From assembly GCA_013314715.1 (NCBI GenBank), contig JABUFC010000014.1:1-58905 (forward strand): a stretch of DNA of 58,905 nucleotides, in the 5' to 3' direction. The DNA is from Bacteroidales bacterium. GTDB taxonomy: Bacteria > Bacteroidota > Bacteroidia > Bacteroidales > GWA2-32-17. Position 1 is the first letter of the stretch, and each line of letters begins with the position of its first letter. A program made the translations under genes and the position numbers. The notes beneath the pieces were generated by a model. The model saw nothing but the letters and a program-made list of their open reading frames with translations, did not search any database and had not been told where the DNA came from. Of the stretch, positions 1 through 8,641 are shown piece by piece.

Positions 1-295
1 TAATTGCGAAAATATTCATTGCGAAAATGTTCGCAATATAAGAATTTATAATCAAACATCAAATTGATTTTCATTTTAGAATGAGTTGTTTTGGCATTTT
101 TAGTTCTGTAGTCAAATTTTTTTATCATTTTATTTTTAACTCATTTCTTTTTTTGGGTTTTTGCGATTTTTTTTTCTGTAGAACCATTGAAATGATGTGA
201 GGGGTAATAAATATTCATCATCCAATCTATTTATTAACACATCATTAATGTATATGCGTGAAGACATTCTTCGACAAGCATTGAATAAAGGCTTA
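1..295. other. Intergenic region at left edge with hairpin
   Basis: No convincing gene is seen. A perfect 8-bp inverted repeat ATTGCGAA-AATG-TTCGCAAT lies at 18-37, and its left arm plus AAT is also present directly at 3-13. A minus-strand 43-codon reading frame (136-267, starting 28 bases after the pseI stop) is possible, but its product is basic and resembles nothing I recognise, so I do not call it. The operon that ends with pseI may continue beyond the left edge. Confidence 0.5.
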
Positions 296-1321
296 TTAAT
301 CTATATCTTCCCATTTCAAGGGTGTGCCTCTTTTCAGCTCTCTTTTAGCTTTTTTACCAAGTACTTCGTAATAATATTTAGGCGAGATACCATACCCCGG
401 ACGAATGCTGCGGATGTTTTCGGGTGTAAGTTCCTGCCCTTGCGGAATATCTTTAACCACAAACAACGAACGCCCAAGTTCTTTGCTCGCTTGAGCCTTG
501 GCATCGAGCTCGTAGCTTACTTGCCCAAGTGCTTTTTCGGCTTCGCGGACGTGTTTTACCATCAGTGCGAACTCTTCTTTATCGAGCGAGAAAGCCGCAT
601 CGGGACCTCCAATGGATTTGTCTAAGATAAAATGTTTTTCGATAATACGTGCGCCCAAAGCTACTGATACCACCGGTGAAGTAATGCCGAGGGTGTGGTC
701 GCTTAATCCTACTTCGCATCCAAAACGTTGCTTCATGTCGGGTATGGTGAGCAAGTTGGCTTTATCGATGGGGGCGGGGTACGATGAGGTGCATTTTAAG
801 AGTGCAATTTGGTGATTGTTTACGCGGTAACAAGCATTTATGGCATCTCTGATATCTTCTTCGGTAGCCAATCCGGTTGATATGATCATGGGTTTGCCTA
901 ATTTGGCAGCTTTTTCTATAAGTGGAGTGTCGGATATCTCGAACGATGCTATTTTGTATGCGGGAGGATTAAATTGCTCCAGAAAATCGACTGCCGTGAA
1001 ATCGAAAGGTGTCGAGAAGCATAATAAGCCGCAGTTTTGAGCTTCGGCAAAGAGTTTTTCGTGCCATTCCCATGGTGTGTAAGCTTGTTTGTATAGATTG
1101 TAAAGTGTTTGTCCGTCCCAGATAGTTCCATGATTCAGGCGAAAATATTCGTTGTCGCAATCAATAGTAATGGTATCGGGGGTGTAGGTTTGCAATTTTA
1201 TGGCATCGGCTCCTGCTTCAGCAGCAGCACGTATGGTTTGCAACGCTACATCGAGGCTGTGGTTATGGTTTGCCGACAACTCAGCAATGATAAATACATT
1301 AGATAAAGGAAAGTTAAGCAT
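296..1321 (-). CDS. pseI: Pseudaminic acid synthase (NeuB family)
   Basis: Condenses phosphoenolpyruvate with a 6-deoxy di-N-acetylated hexose to give pseudaminic acid, a nonulosonic acid used on surface glycans. The NeuB TIM barrel fills about residues 8-245 (FIIAELSANHNH at 10-21, a KLQTYTPDT strand near 42). A C-terminal SAF/antifreeze-like domain follows at about 280-336 (GRSLFVVKDIPQG). The TIWDGQTLYNLY stretch near 66 is characteristic of PseI rather than sialic acid or legionaminic acid synthases. Length 341 is normal. The start overlaps the end of the upstream HAD gene by 8 bases, suggesting translational coupling. The gene is visibly more GC-rich than the five genes upstream. PseB, PseC and PseG are not in the window. 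Confidence 0.9.
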   Translation of the reverse strand: MLNFPLSNVFIIAELSANHNHSLDVALQTIRAAAEAGADAIKLQTYTPDTITIDCDNEYFRLNHGTIWDGQTLYNLYKQAYTPWEWHEKLFAEAQNCGLLCFSTPFDFTAVDFLEQFNPPAYKIASFEISDTPLIEKAAKLGKPMIISTGLATEEDIRDAINACYRVNNHQIALLKCTSSYPAPIDKANLLTIPDMKQRFGCEVGLSDHTLGITSPVVSVALGARIIEKHFILDKSIGGPDAAFSLDKEEFALMVKHVREAEKALGQVSYELDAKAQASKELGRSLFVVKDIPQGQELTPENIRSIRPGYGISPKYYYEVLGKKAKRELKRGTPLKWEDID

Positions 1322-1988
1322 TAGTAAGTTTGTTTAATATGTCGATATTTATTTCATCAAAATTATTAAAAGTCAAATGTGCTTCATAATCTTTATCAAG
1401 AACTATTTCAGAAAATTGACCTCTTTTTACTCGAATAGTTTTAAATCCTAGTGGTTTTATTCCGCAAAAGTCTTTGTATGGATTATCTCCAAAATATATT
1501 ATTTGAGATGGGCATAATTTTTCAAGATTTGCAATTTTTAAGAATACATGAGGCGAAGGTTTTTCGTATTTAATGCCAAATTGTCTTGTTGGATAAGCTT
1601 TTTTTATGAACTTATTTAATTTTAAAGCTTTAACTTTATTTCTTTGTACAACTTTATTTCCATCGGTTACAACGTAAATGTTAGATTTAGAATTTTTTTT
1701 TAAAAATCTTAAAGCATCATCATAAAGTTTTATATCAGGTTTATGATATCTATATGTTTTAATACAGTTAAAAACTTCTTTTTTGGAGTATAGCTTATAT
1801 TCTTTTAGAAGGATGTTAAAAACTTGGCCTCTGCCTTCTTTATTTAGTATTTTAAGGCAGTTATTAAATAATTCATCTGTTTCTAAGTTATGTTTTTTAG
1901 CTAAATATTTTGCTACAGCTTTAAAACCACTTTTGACGAAAGTTATTTCTTCGTAAAGCGTATCGTCTAAATCAAAGATTAAAAGCAT
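1314..1988 (-). CDS. HAD-superfamily phosphatase (HAD-IA like)
   Basis: A 224-residue haloacid-dehalogenase-type hydrolase. Motif I with the nucleophile is FDLDDTLY at residues 5-12. Motif II is VVTDGN near 107. The motif III lysine is in KYEKPSPHVF near 143, and motif IV is IYFGDNPYKDF near 167. A helical cap sits between motifs I and II as in YjjG or N-acylneuraminate 9-phosphatase relatives. Its position directly before pseI, with an 8-base overlap, suggests dephosphorylation of a sugar-phosphate intermediate in nonulosonic acid synthesis, but substrate cannot be read from sequence. The start codon shares one base with the previous stop (TAATG). Strongly AT-rich compared with pseI. Confidence 0.8.
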   Translation of the reverse strand: MLLIFDLDDTLYEEITFVKSGFKAVAKYLAKKHNLETDELFNNCLKILNKEGRGQVFNILLKEYKLYSKKEVFNCIKTYRYHKPDIKLYDDALRFLKKNSKSNIYVVTDGNKVVQRNKVKALKLNKFIKKAYPTRQFGIKYEKPSPHVFLKIANLEKLCPSQIIYFGDNPYKDFCGIKPLGFKTIRVKRGQFSEIVLDKDYEAHLTFNNFDEINIDILNKLTNA

Positions 1989-3439
1989 TAATACACTGCG
2001 ATTTTTTGAACAGATGTTGTATTATTATGAATAGATTTGACTAAATAAATTCCATTCAATTCAACTGGTAAATTAACTTGTTTTTCTTCAAAAGCATAGA
2101 GTTCAGTGTTCAAAATAAACTTTCCTGTAATATCTGTAATAAATAAATTTATCTTTTCGGGATATGGATTTTTTAAATAAAGACAATTATTATTTTCGGG
2201 ATTTGTAAAAACAATATGCTGGCCAGAATTATTATTTTCATTAATCCCAGTAATAAAATGAAATCCTTTGTAATAATAAAGATTCGGAAGACCTCTTTTT
2301 GCTGAAGCATCGCTTGTTAAAGGTACAGCATTTCTAACATATGTTGCATAAGGAACGACCATGTCAGGATTTTCGATTTTTGAAAGGTAAGGCACATCTG
2401 TATTTGGATTATATTCACTAACATAAACATTACCGTCTGGTCCAACTTGAATAGCTGAAGGTTCACAGCCATCAGTTAAATGTGTTAATACTTGAACATT
2501 ATTGAATGAATTAGATTGGGATAAATCAAATTGATAAATGTAATTGGTTGTTCCTAATGCTGATGATACAGTAGAAAGATAGAGTTTTGTTTGATTAGGA
2601 GAAAATTCAGCATGAGCACTTTGGTCAAATGTAACTGGAGCTTCAATGCAATTTGAAACTACTCCACTATAACGATTAAAATCACATAATTCTAGGGGCG
2701 CTCTCATTCTAACAACAGCTAATTTATTACCTTGCATATTTGCTTTCATGCCTCCAACCGCATTCATCCAACCATCATGCCAAGCATATGAAGGGTAAGC
2801 TCCACCAGAATGAACTATTCCTGAATGACTAATAACGGGTGTCGTATTTAAACCGGAGGCTGTTAAATGATACGCTAAATATGCATCAGTATTCCATTCG
2901 TGAGTTAATATCCAATATCCATTTTCTGAGCCATCTAAAACAGCTGTAACTTTTTCTGCAACAGGTGCATGAAGTAAAATGTTTTTTTGTCCACTTACAA
3001 CATCTCCCTTGCCATTATCTAAGGTCATATCAACCACACTATATCGTAATCCGTTTTGAAGATGATTTTCAACAGCATCAACAGTAAAAACATAAAACTT
3101 ATTATTATTGTTTAAATCAGGTACAATAATTGAAGATTGTGCTGCTGAATAATGTCCCAATAAACCTGAACCATTGGGCATTACTTGATGAAAGCGATTC
3201 CATATTGTTGTTCCTTCTGTATAAAATAATAAATTTCCATTTAAATCGCAAATAGTTGCAACTCCTTCTATAGTATTAGTTTGTCCACCATAAATAGCAA
3301 CAGGATGCCCCGTATTAAAAGTAATACCTGCATATTTACCAAAATACCAAATGTTACTATTATAATTATTTGCTTGAGAAAATAAGGAAACACTGAAAAT
3401 AATTCCTAATAATACAGTTAGTAATGATTTCTTTTTCAT
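1988..3439 (-). CDS. Secreted beta-propeller protein with T9SS sorting tail
   Basis: A 483-residue exported protein. Residues 1-23 form a signal peptide (MKKKSLLTVLLGIIFSVSLFSQA). The body has the NIWYFGKYAGITF opening and repeated blade-like stretches such as VATICDLNGNLLFYTEG, typical of a Bacteroidota propeller family. The last ~70 residues resemble a type A T9SS C-terminal domain (NPYPEKINLFITDITGKF, LNGIYLVKS), which targets the protein across the outer membrane and is usually cleaved. It sits between sugar-biosynthesis genes and has its own promoter (3560-3592). Its role there is unknown; it could be a cell-surface substrate for the glycan, but that is inference. Confidence 0.75.
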   Translation of the reverse strand: MKKKSLLTVLLGIIFSVSLFSQANNYNSNIWYFGKYAGITFNTGHPVAIYGGQTNTIEGVATICDLNGNLLFYTEGTTIWNRFHQVMPNGSGLLGHYSAAQSSIIVPDLNNNNKFYVFTVDAVENHLQNGLRYSVVDMTLDNGKGDVVSGQKNILLHAPVAEKVTAVLDGSENGYWILTHEWNTDAYLAYHLTASGLNTTPVISHSGIVHSGGAYPSYAWHDGWMNAVGGMKANMQGNKLAVVRMRAPLELCDFNRYSGVVSNCIEAPVTFDQSAHAEFSPNQTKLYLSTVSSALGTTNYIYQFDLSQSNSFNNVQVLTHLTDGCEPSAIQVGPDGNVYVSEYNPNTDVPYLSKIENPDMVVPYATYVRNAVPLTSDASAKRGLPNLYYYKGFHFITGINENNNSGQHIVFTNPENNNCLYLKNPYPEKINLFITDITGKFILNTELYAFEEKQVNLPVELNGIYLVKSIHNNTTSVQKIAVY

Positions 3440-3509
3440 GTGTATAAAATTTTTAAGTCGCTGATAATATTGATATTATAATTTTCGTTTTATTCATTTT
3501 CGGTTGGTC

Positions 3510-3524
3510 TCGTAAGAATTACGA
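3510..3524 (-). other. Short hairpin in 5' leader
   Basis: The perfect inverted repeat TCGTAA-GAA-TTACGA (plus-strand reading) lies within the roughly 110-base leader between the predicted promoter at 3560-3592 and the start of the T9SS protein gene. It could be an operator or leader structure; there is no T-run to make it a terminator. Confidence 0.35.
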
Positions 3525-3559
3525 TATGTGCTTTCATCTTTTATTTTTTTAAGATGTAG

Positions 3560-3592
3560 CAAATTTACAATAAAATATTATTATGATCAAAA
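3560..3592 (-). promoter_or_regulatory. Promoter of T9SS protein-HAD-pseI unit
   Basis: Read on the minus strand, TTTTG (3592-3588), a 20-base spacer and TAAATTTG (3567-3560) match the Bacteroidota -33/-7 consensus. It lies directly after the stop codon of the epimerase/ATP-grasp gene, so the last three genes of the cluster can be transcribed separately from the rest. Confidence 0.6.
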
Positions 3593-3593
3593 T

Positions 3594-5513
3594 TTATTTC
3601 ATAAAAAATATATAATCTTTGTTATATCTTATTTGTGTAGCTTTTGCATTTGAAATTTTTGAATAGTATTCAGTTATATCAACACCATTTGATTCTAATA
3701 AAAACCAATAAAATGTATCTATACCTACTGCTAATGATAATGTTGAAGCACCACCAAATCTACAATTACATTCAATTATATGAATATTTTTATTTTTGTC
3801 AATAATTGCTTGATAAACAGCATGACCGAATAAATTCAAATCATAACTTAATTTTTTGAAGAGTGTTTCGATTTCTTCGTTTTTAAATGTAGTTGTAATT
3901 TGCGATTCGCCATTAACAATCAAATCTCTTTTCCTTAAAACAACACCTTTACAAATATTTTTATTAGATATGTAAACATCAACACTAAATTCTTCTCCTT
4001 CTATGTAAGGTTGAAAAATAGGGTTAATTAGTTTTTTTGAATGATTTAGTGCGTCTTCAAAACTTACATTTATTGCAATATTTTGAGAACCTGCTCCATA
4101 ACGTTCTTTTACAACAATTTTATGATTCTTTAAATTGTTAATATTATCAGTTGTAAATATTATCGGATACTTATTTGATAATATATTGTAAAACATTAAT
4201 TTGTCAATACAAATATTAACAGTCTCAAAGTCAGATACCATTACATTAATGCCATTATTTTTTAAAATGTTTTTGTTTTTACTCCAGTAGGCTAATTCTC
4301 CATCTCTGGTAGGAATAATTGCAGTAATATTATTTTGTTTGCAATAGTTTATAACTTCTTCAATACCAAGAGTATCAATTTTGGGCATTTCCCAAAAATC
4401 ATCAACAAAATATTTTGCTATGCAATTTTTATCAACATCACCACCAAATACTTTTATTAATTTGTTGATTTTTTGAGTGGCGTCTTTTACACTTTGAACA
4501 AGCGGAACTTTTTTTGAAATACTAGTTATTAAAACATTGCAAACAGGAGTTTTAGACTCATCGTATATTCCATTTCTTTGTTTTTCAAATTCAATTATTT
4601 CAGGAATGCTTTTTTCGAGTGTGTATTTCGGTTTCCAATTTGTTATTTTAACTAATTTTGAGATATTTGCTTGTGAGGCTTCGAAAGGGATGTTTTCATT
4701 TTTTTCAATAATTTGAGCATCAGGGAAATAATTTTTTAATATGGATATTATATCTTCAACTTTACGTGATTTTCCGGTTCCGAGGTTTACTATACCATTA
4801 TAATCTGATAATGCAAGTCGAGCTAACCCTTCTGCAGTATCTTTTGCGTAAATGTAGTCGAAAATACCTTCTTTTTTATACAAGTAAATGGTTTCTTTAT
4901 TAATGAGTGATCTAATCCATCTTGATATTACATCGCGAGAATTTCTACCATATCCTCTAAATATTCTAACACTGACTGTAGAAAATTTAGTTTCTTGAAA
5001 TTGAGATAAAAAGTTCAATTCAATTTCGTGAGCTAATTTAGCCATTCCAGTTAAATTTCTTGGATTAATAGGGTGTTGTTCGCTTAGTTCAAAAGGAGTT
5101 TGCTGTGGTTCTCTAAACTGATAAAGTGATGGTTCATAAATTAAATAAGAAGAAGCAAATACAACTCTTTTTAATGATTCCAGGGGTTTTAATAAAGTCA
5201 TTAAATGATGACTTAAATTAATATTATGTTGAAAATTTTCATCCCAAAAATTATAAGTTTCGGTTGAGCGTTCAAAAGTTGCAGCTAAATGAAAAAAAAT
5301 TTCAGGTTTAAAGTCTTCTAATTCTTCTTTCGTAATGTAGTTTAAATCTCCTTGTCGATATATGATGTTTTGTGGCCATTCAATGGGGCGAGGTTTAAGA
5401 TCACCAACAAATATTATAGCATCTTGACCGTGTAAAATTTTAACTAATTCATTACCAATAACTCCATTACCGCCACTTATAAATACTCTTTTGTTTTTAA
5501 ATGTGTTTTCCAT
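3594..5513 (-). CDS. Fused NAD-dependent epimerase-like / ATP-grasp protein
   Basis: A 639-residue two-domain protein. Residues 1-310 are an extended short-chain dehydrogenase/epimerase: Rossmann motif GGNGVIG at 14-20, FHLAATFER near 72, SSYLIYEP near 121, and a C-terminal substrate lobe. The usual catalytic YxxxK is TxxxK (NLTGMAK near 153-159), so the tyrosine appears lost. Residues 325-639 are an ATP-grasp ligase: an N-terminal CarB-like lobe, VVKERYGAGSQN near 470, and the metal-binding IECNCRFGGAS near 592. ATP-grasp enzymes usually join an acyl phosphate to an amine, so it may add an amino acid or amide to a sugar (inference). It overlaps the GNAT gene by 17 bases. The pair is usually encoded separately. 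Confidence 0.75.
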   Translation of the reverse strand: MENTFKNKRVFISGGNGVIGNELVKILHGQDAIIFVGDLKPRPIEWPQNIIYRQGDLNYITKEELEDFKPEIFFHLAATFERSTETYNFWDENFQHNINLSHHLMTLLKPLESLKRVVFASSYLIYEPSLYQFREPQQTPFELSEQHPINPRNLTGMAKLAHEIELNFLSQFQETKFSTVSVRIFRGYGRNSRDVISRWIRSLINKETIYLYKKEGIFDYIYAKDTAEGLARLALSDYNGIVNLGTGKSRKVEDIISILKNYFPDAQIIEKNENIPFEASQANISKLVKITNWKPKYTLEKSIPEIIEFEKQRNGIYDESKTPVCNVLITSISKKVPLVQSVKDATQKINKLIKVFGGDVDKNCIAKYFVDDFWEMPKIDTLGIEEVINYCKQNNITAIIPTRDGELAYWSKNKNILKNNGINVMVSDFETVNICIDKLMFYNILSNKYPIIFTTDNINNLKNHKIVVKERYGAGSQNIAINVSFEDALNHSKKLINPIFQPYIEGEEFSVDVYISNKNICKGVVLRKRDLIVNGESQITTTFKNEEIETLFKKLSYDLNLFGHAVYQAIIDKNKNIHIIECNCRFGGASTLSLAVGIDTFYWFLLESNGVDITEYYSKISNAKATQIRYNKDYIFFMK

Positions 5514-6072
5514 AATCTTGACTTATTATACTATGTATATGTGAATTTATAAACTTGTTTTCGAATAAAACATTTTGTCTTAAAGTTCCTTCATAAATAA
5601 AACCATTTTCTTCAAGAATTGATATATGGTATTTTCTAAATTCGTAGGTTTCTGTAAATAATTTGTTAAAGTTAAGTTCTTCAAAACAAATTGTTTTCAT
5701 TAAAGTAATAAATATTGAAAAATCTTTTTTATAGATTGTATCATTTTTAGTTCTTTGAGTTTCTAATAAAAAAGATAATTCGGCTTTTTTATTTTCCCAG
5801 TCTAAATTCGTTAACCCGCCATATCCAATGCAAGTGTCTTTTAATAAATAACTAAATAAAATTTGTTTTGGAGTTATTTGTGAAAAAGAGGGTTCAATAT
5901 AGTTATGATAATATTGTATTTGTTCATCTTTAGTAAGTAATTTATTTTGTCTTAATACAGCAATTTGTTCATTTCTCCAATTCATTATTAAAAACATGTC
6001 TTCTGCTCTATAAGGAGAAATAGAATATTCATTTAAATTATAATAAGACCTACTTAAACAAATATATTCCAT
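5497..6072 (-). CDS. GNAT-family N-acetyltransferase, PseH-like
   Basis: A 191-residue acetyltransferase of the RimJ/PseH type. It opens with the substrate-binding MNWRNEQIAVLRQNK stretch (about 30-44) seen in PseH and other nucleotide-sugar acetyltransferases. CIGYGGLTNLDWENKKAELSF near 82-102 is the central strand pair, and the late KYHISILEENGFIYEGTLR helix-turn is typical of GNAT proteins. In pseudaminic acid synthesis PseH N-acetylates the 4-amino group of the UDP-linked altrosamine intermediate. Its place between pseF and pseI supports that role, but other amino sugars are possible. Starts 2 bases after the methyltransferase gene stop; AT-rich. Confidence 0.7.
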   Translation of the reverse strand: MEYICLSRSYYNLNEYSISPYRAEDMFLIMNWRNEQIAVLRQNKLLTKDEQIQYYHNYIEPSFSQITPKQILFSYLLKDTCIGYGGLTNLDWENKKAELSFLLETQRTKNDTIYKKDFSIFITLMKTICFEELNFNKLFTETYEFRKYHISILEENGFIYEGTLRQNVLFENKFINSHIHSIISQDYGKHI

Positions 6073-6074
6073 CT

Positions 6075-6962
6075 TTATTTAGCTTTAAAAAAACCTATTA
6101 TTTGCCTACCTAATCCTAAGTTCGCTAATGAAGAATAAAATTGTATAATAGAATCCATGTTTTTTGTGTTAAACATTAAATTTTGTATCAATATTCTTTG
6201 CAAATGAGCGTCCTTACCTTTAGTTTTATCAGATATATAATTTGAGGTATTGTTTAGCAAATTAAAATCAATAGGGAAATCACTTATGAGTAATTCTTTT
6301 GACCAGTTACAATAATTAGTAATATTAATTAATCCTTCCTTATTAAAATACGAAAGATGATCGGGATATACAATCCAAAATTGAGAATCAATAAATTTAT
6401 TTTCATAGGCATAATTTTGAAGTATTGAAAAATCGTTGGGCACTTCAATTACTAAAATAGTGTTTTTATGGCTTAATGAATATAAATTATTTAAAAGATC
6501 TACTGGTGATAATACATGTTCTAATACATTATCAAGCCAAATAATATCAAAAGTTCTGTTTTTTTTCTTAAAGTTAGCAATAATTTCCTCAATGTCTCCT
6601 TCAATGAAAAACTTTTCACAATGCTTATTATGATTTTTTATTCCAGATATTGAAAAATCAATCCCTATTATATTTTGACTTAATTGGCTAAAATAGTTTA
6701 GTACCCATCCTTCTCCACACCCAACATCTAATAAAGAAAATTTTTGAGGTAGATTAACAATTTTTTTAATAGCATGCAATTTTAATTCGATACTATTGTT
6801 TATATAATTCATTTCTTCATTAGAATATTTTTTTTGATAATTACCTTTATCAAATTGATAATATTTATTTTTATAATAATTATTCAAATCTTCTTTTGTT
6901 GGTTTATTTTTTACTTCAAAAAAACCAAAATCGTTCTTTATTATATCAATATTTTTATCCAT
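6075..6962 (-). CDS. Class I SAM-dependent methyltransferase
   Basis: A 295-residue methyltransferase. Motif I (FSLLDVGCGEGWVLNYF, about 76-92) binds S-adenosylmethionine, the IIGIDFSISGI strand follows, and FDIIWLDNVLEHVLSP near 137 is the usual motif IV with a buried active-site region. A hydrophobic C-terminal half (YPDHLSYFNKEGL near 200) matches the Methyltransf_23 group common in O-antigen clusters. It probably methylates a sugar or glycolipid precursor in the cytoplasm; the acceptor is not evident. It overlaps the pseF gene by 8 bases. Very AT-rich, unlike pseF. Confidence 0.75.
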   Translation of the reverse strand: MDKNIDIIKNDFGFFEVKNKPTKEDLNNYYKNKYYQFDKGNYQKKYSNEEMNYINNSIELKLHAIKKIVNLPQKFSLLDVGCGEGWVLNYFSQLSQNIIGIDFSISGIKNHNKHCEKFFIEGDIEEIIANFKKKNRTFDIIWLDNVLEHVLSPVDLLNNLYSLSHKNTILVIEVPNDFSILQNYAYENKFIDSQFWIVYPDHLSYFNKEGLINITNYCNWSKELLISDFPIDFNLLNNTSNYISDKTKGKDAHLQRILIQNLMFNTKNMDSIIQFYSSLANLGLGRQIIGFFKAK

Positions 6963-7644
6963 TTTTTAAAATTCTATATTTCATTTCAGCTATTTTCCAG
7001 TCTTCTTCGGTGTCGATGTCTTGCACTTCGCTTTCGGGGAGGATAATGGCTCCGGCGTTTTGTGCAAAGAAGCGTTTTTGTTTCATGAACTCGGATACAC
7101 GCATCCAGTAAAATTGTCCGCTATCGTGGTAGGCTGGTTCAAGGTCTTGCGAGCGTTTAGTGAAGTTCTCGGGCTGAAACATCGAAACTTTGCCATTAGA
7201 TAGTTTTAGTGCACGCTGGATGGGGTACGAAAAACGTACAATAGGGAAAACCGCTTCAAACGATTGATGGAGCATTAAATCGTATGCTTCTTTTATGCGT
7301 TTAGCATTTATAAACGGAGCGGTTGCCAATATACAGCATACATTATCGAATGTAATTCCCTTATTTTTGTAAGTGATTAGCACCTCTTCAACTACATCGC
7401 CAATATTGGCATAATCGTTAGCCGTTTGGGGTGATCGAAAGAAAGGCACTTGAGCACCATATTGCTTTGCTATTTGTGCAATTTCGGTATCATCGGTCGA
7501 GACCATGATTTCTGTGAATAGACCTGTTTGTTGAGCCGCCTCAATGGAATAGGCGATAATGGGTTTACCCAGAAAAGGTTTAATGTTTTTTCGAGGGATG
7601 CGTTTACTTCCTCCTCTTGCTGGTATAATGGCAATATTATTCAT
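6955..7644 (-). CDS. pseF: Pseudaminic acid cytidylyltransferase
   Basis: Activates pseudaminic acid with CTP to CMP-pseudaminic acid, the donor for glycosyltransferases. The 229-residue protein starts with the CMP-sugar synthetase signature [19 protein letters not shown] (residues 5-23), followed by [12 protein letters not shown] and the STDDTEIA loop. The [12 protein letters not shown] stretch near 176 and the length favour PseF over sialic acid NeuA. Its presence with pseI implies the pathway reaches an activated nonulosonic acid. The start overlaps the fcl stop by 8 bases. More GC-rich than the downstream methyltransferase gene. Confidence 0.9.
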   Translation of the reverse strand: MNNIAIIPARGGSKRIPRKNIKPFLGKPIIAYSIEAAQQTGLFTEIMVSTDDTEIAQIAKQYGAQVPFFRSPQTANDYANIGDVVEEVLITYKNKGITFDNVCCILATAPFINAKRIKEAYDLMLHQSFEAVFPIVRFSYPIQRALKLSNGKVSMFQPENFTKRSQDLEPAYHDSGQFYWMRVSEFMKQKRFFAQNAGAIILPESEVQDIDTEEDWKIAEMKYRILKNG

Positions 7645-8569
7645 GTTTTTGGGCTAAAAAATCGTTGTATGCGATGGCAATTCCTTGACGCAATGGAGTT
7701 TTGTGTCTCCACCCCAAGCTATGAAGCTTAGATACATCTAAAAGCTTACGGGGAGTGCCGTCGGGTTTAGTTGTATCGAAGGTGAGTTTACCTTGATAGC
7801 CCACAACTTCTTTAACCAATTGTGCGAGTTCGGCAATGCTAACTTCTTCGCCGCTACCAATATTTACCCAACCGTAATCACTATAATTTTGCATTAGAAA
7901 TACACAGGCATCGGCTAAATCGTCGGCAAAAAGAAACTCACGCTTGGGCGAACCGGTGCCCCAAACCACAACTTCGGGGGCTTGCTTTATTTTAGCTTCG
8001 TGAAAGCGACGTATAAGTGCCGGCAAAACATGCGAGTTTTCGGGATGATAATTGTCGTTTAAACCGTATAAGTTAGTAGGCATAACACTAATAAAGTCGC
8101 AACCATATTGATAACGATATGTGTCGCACAATTTTAGTCCGGCTATTTTGGCAATGGCATATCCTTCGTTGGTGGGTTCGAGTTCGCCGGTGAGTAGGTA
8201 TTCTTCTTTCATAGGTTGCGGGGCAAATTTAGGATAAATGCACGAAGAGCCGAGAAACATTAACTTTTTAACTCCCGCAAGATAAGCTGCATGTATGGTA
8301 TTGGCAGCTATCATTAAATTTTCGTATAAGAATTGAGCTTTGTAAGTATTATTGGCTAAAATGCCTCCAACTTTAGCCGCTGCAACAAAAACATAGTCGG
8401 GCTTTTGGGTTTTAAAAAAACGCTCAACTTGTTGTTGTTGAAGCAAATCAAGTTCTTGATGGCTTGCGGTAATGATATTATTATAACCTAATGCTTGTAA
8501 TTTTCTGACAATAGCACTTCCAACCATGCCACGGTGTCCGGCGACATATATTTTTTCGTGTTTTTCCAT
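7637..8569 (-). CDS. fcl: GDP-L-fucose synthase
   Basis: NADPH-dependent epimerase-reductase that converts GDP-4-keto-6-deoxymannose to GDP-L-fucose. In the 310-residue sequence the cofactor motif is [11 protein letters not shown] (10-20). The signature [14 protein letters not shown] is near 62-75, SSCIYPK near 107, and the catalytic YAIAK near 136. The N-terminal half continues with [12 protein letters not shown] in the place usual for this family. The partner GDP-mannose 4,6-dehydratase (gmd) is not in the window. First biosynthetic gene after the NusG-like regulator, and its stop overlaps the pseF start by 8 bases. Confidence 0.93.
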   Translation of the reverse strand: MEKHEKIYVAGHRGMVGSAIVRKLQALGYNNIITASHQELDLLQQQQVERFFKTQKPDYVFVAAAKVGGILANNTYKAQFLYENLMIAANTIHAAYLAGVKKLMFLGSSCIYPKFAPQPMKEEYLLTGELEPTNEGYAIAKIAGLKLCDTYRYQYGCDFISVMPTNLYGLNDNYHPENSHVLPALIRRFHEAKIKQAPEVVVWGTGSPKREFLFADDLADACVFLMQNYSDYGWVNIGSGEEVSIAELAQLVKEVVGYQGKLTFDTTKPDGTPRKLLDVSKLHSLGWRHKTPLRQGIAIAYNDFLAQKHE

Positions 8570-8584
8570 TCACTTTTATTTAAA

Positions 8585-8614
8585 GCTCCGCCCTTTCAGT
8601 TACATGTTTGTAAC
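8585..8614 (-). promoter_or_regulatory. Intercistronic hairpin plus ops-like GC block
   Basis: In the 72-base gap between the NusG-like gene and fcl the transcript would contain GTTAC-AAACAT-GTAAC (8614-8599), then GGCGGAGC (8592-8585), the only GC-rich block in this gap. Specialised NusG paralogs act through a leader signal near the start of their operon; the block resembles but does not match the enterobacterial ops core. Function is inference. Confidence 0.3.
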
Positions 8615-8641
8615 CTACTTGGGCACTGTATCTATTTTATA

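Noticed and set aside
136-267. 43-codon minus-strand reading frame after pseI
   Set aside because: Low-complexity basic product in AT-rich sequence with no recognisable motif; it cannot be told from chance.
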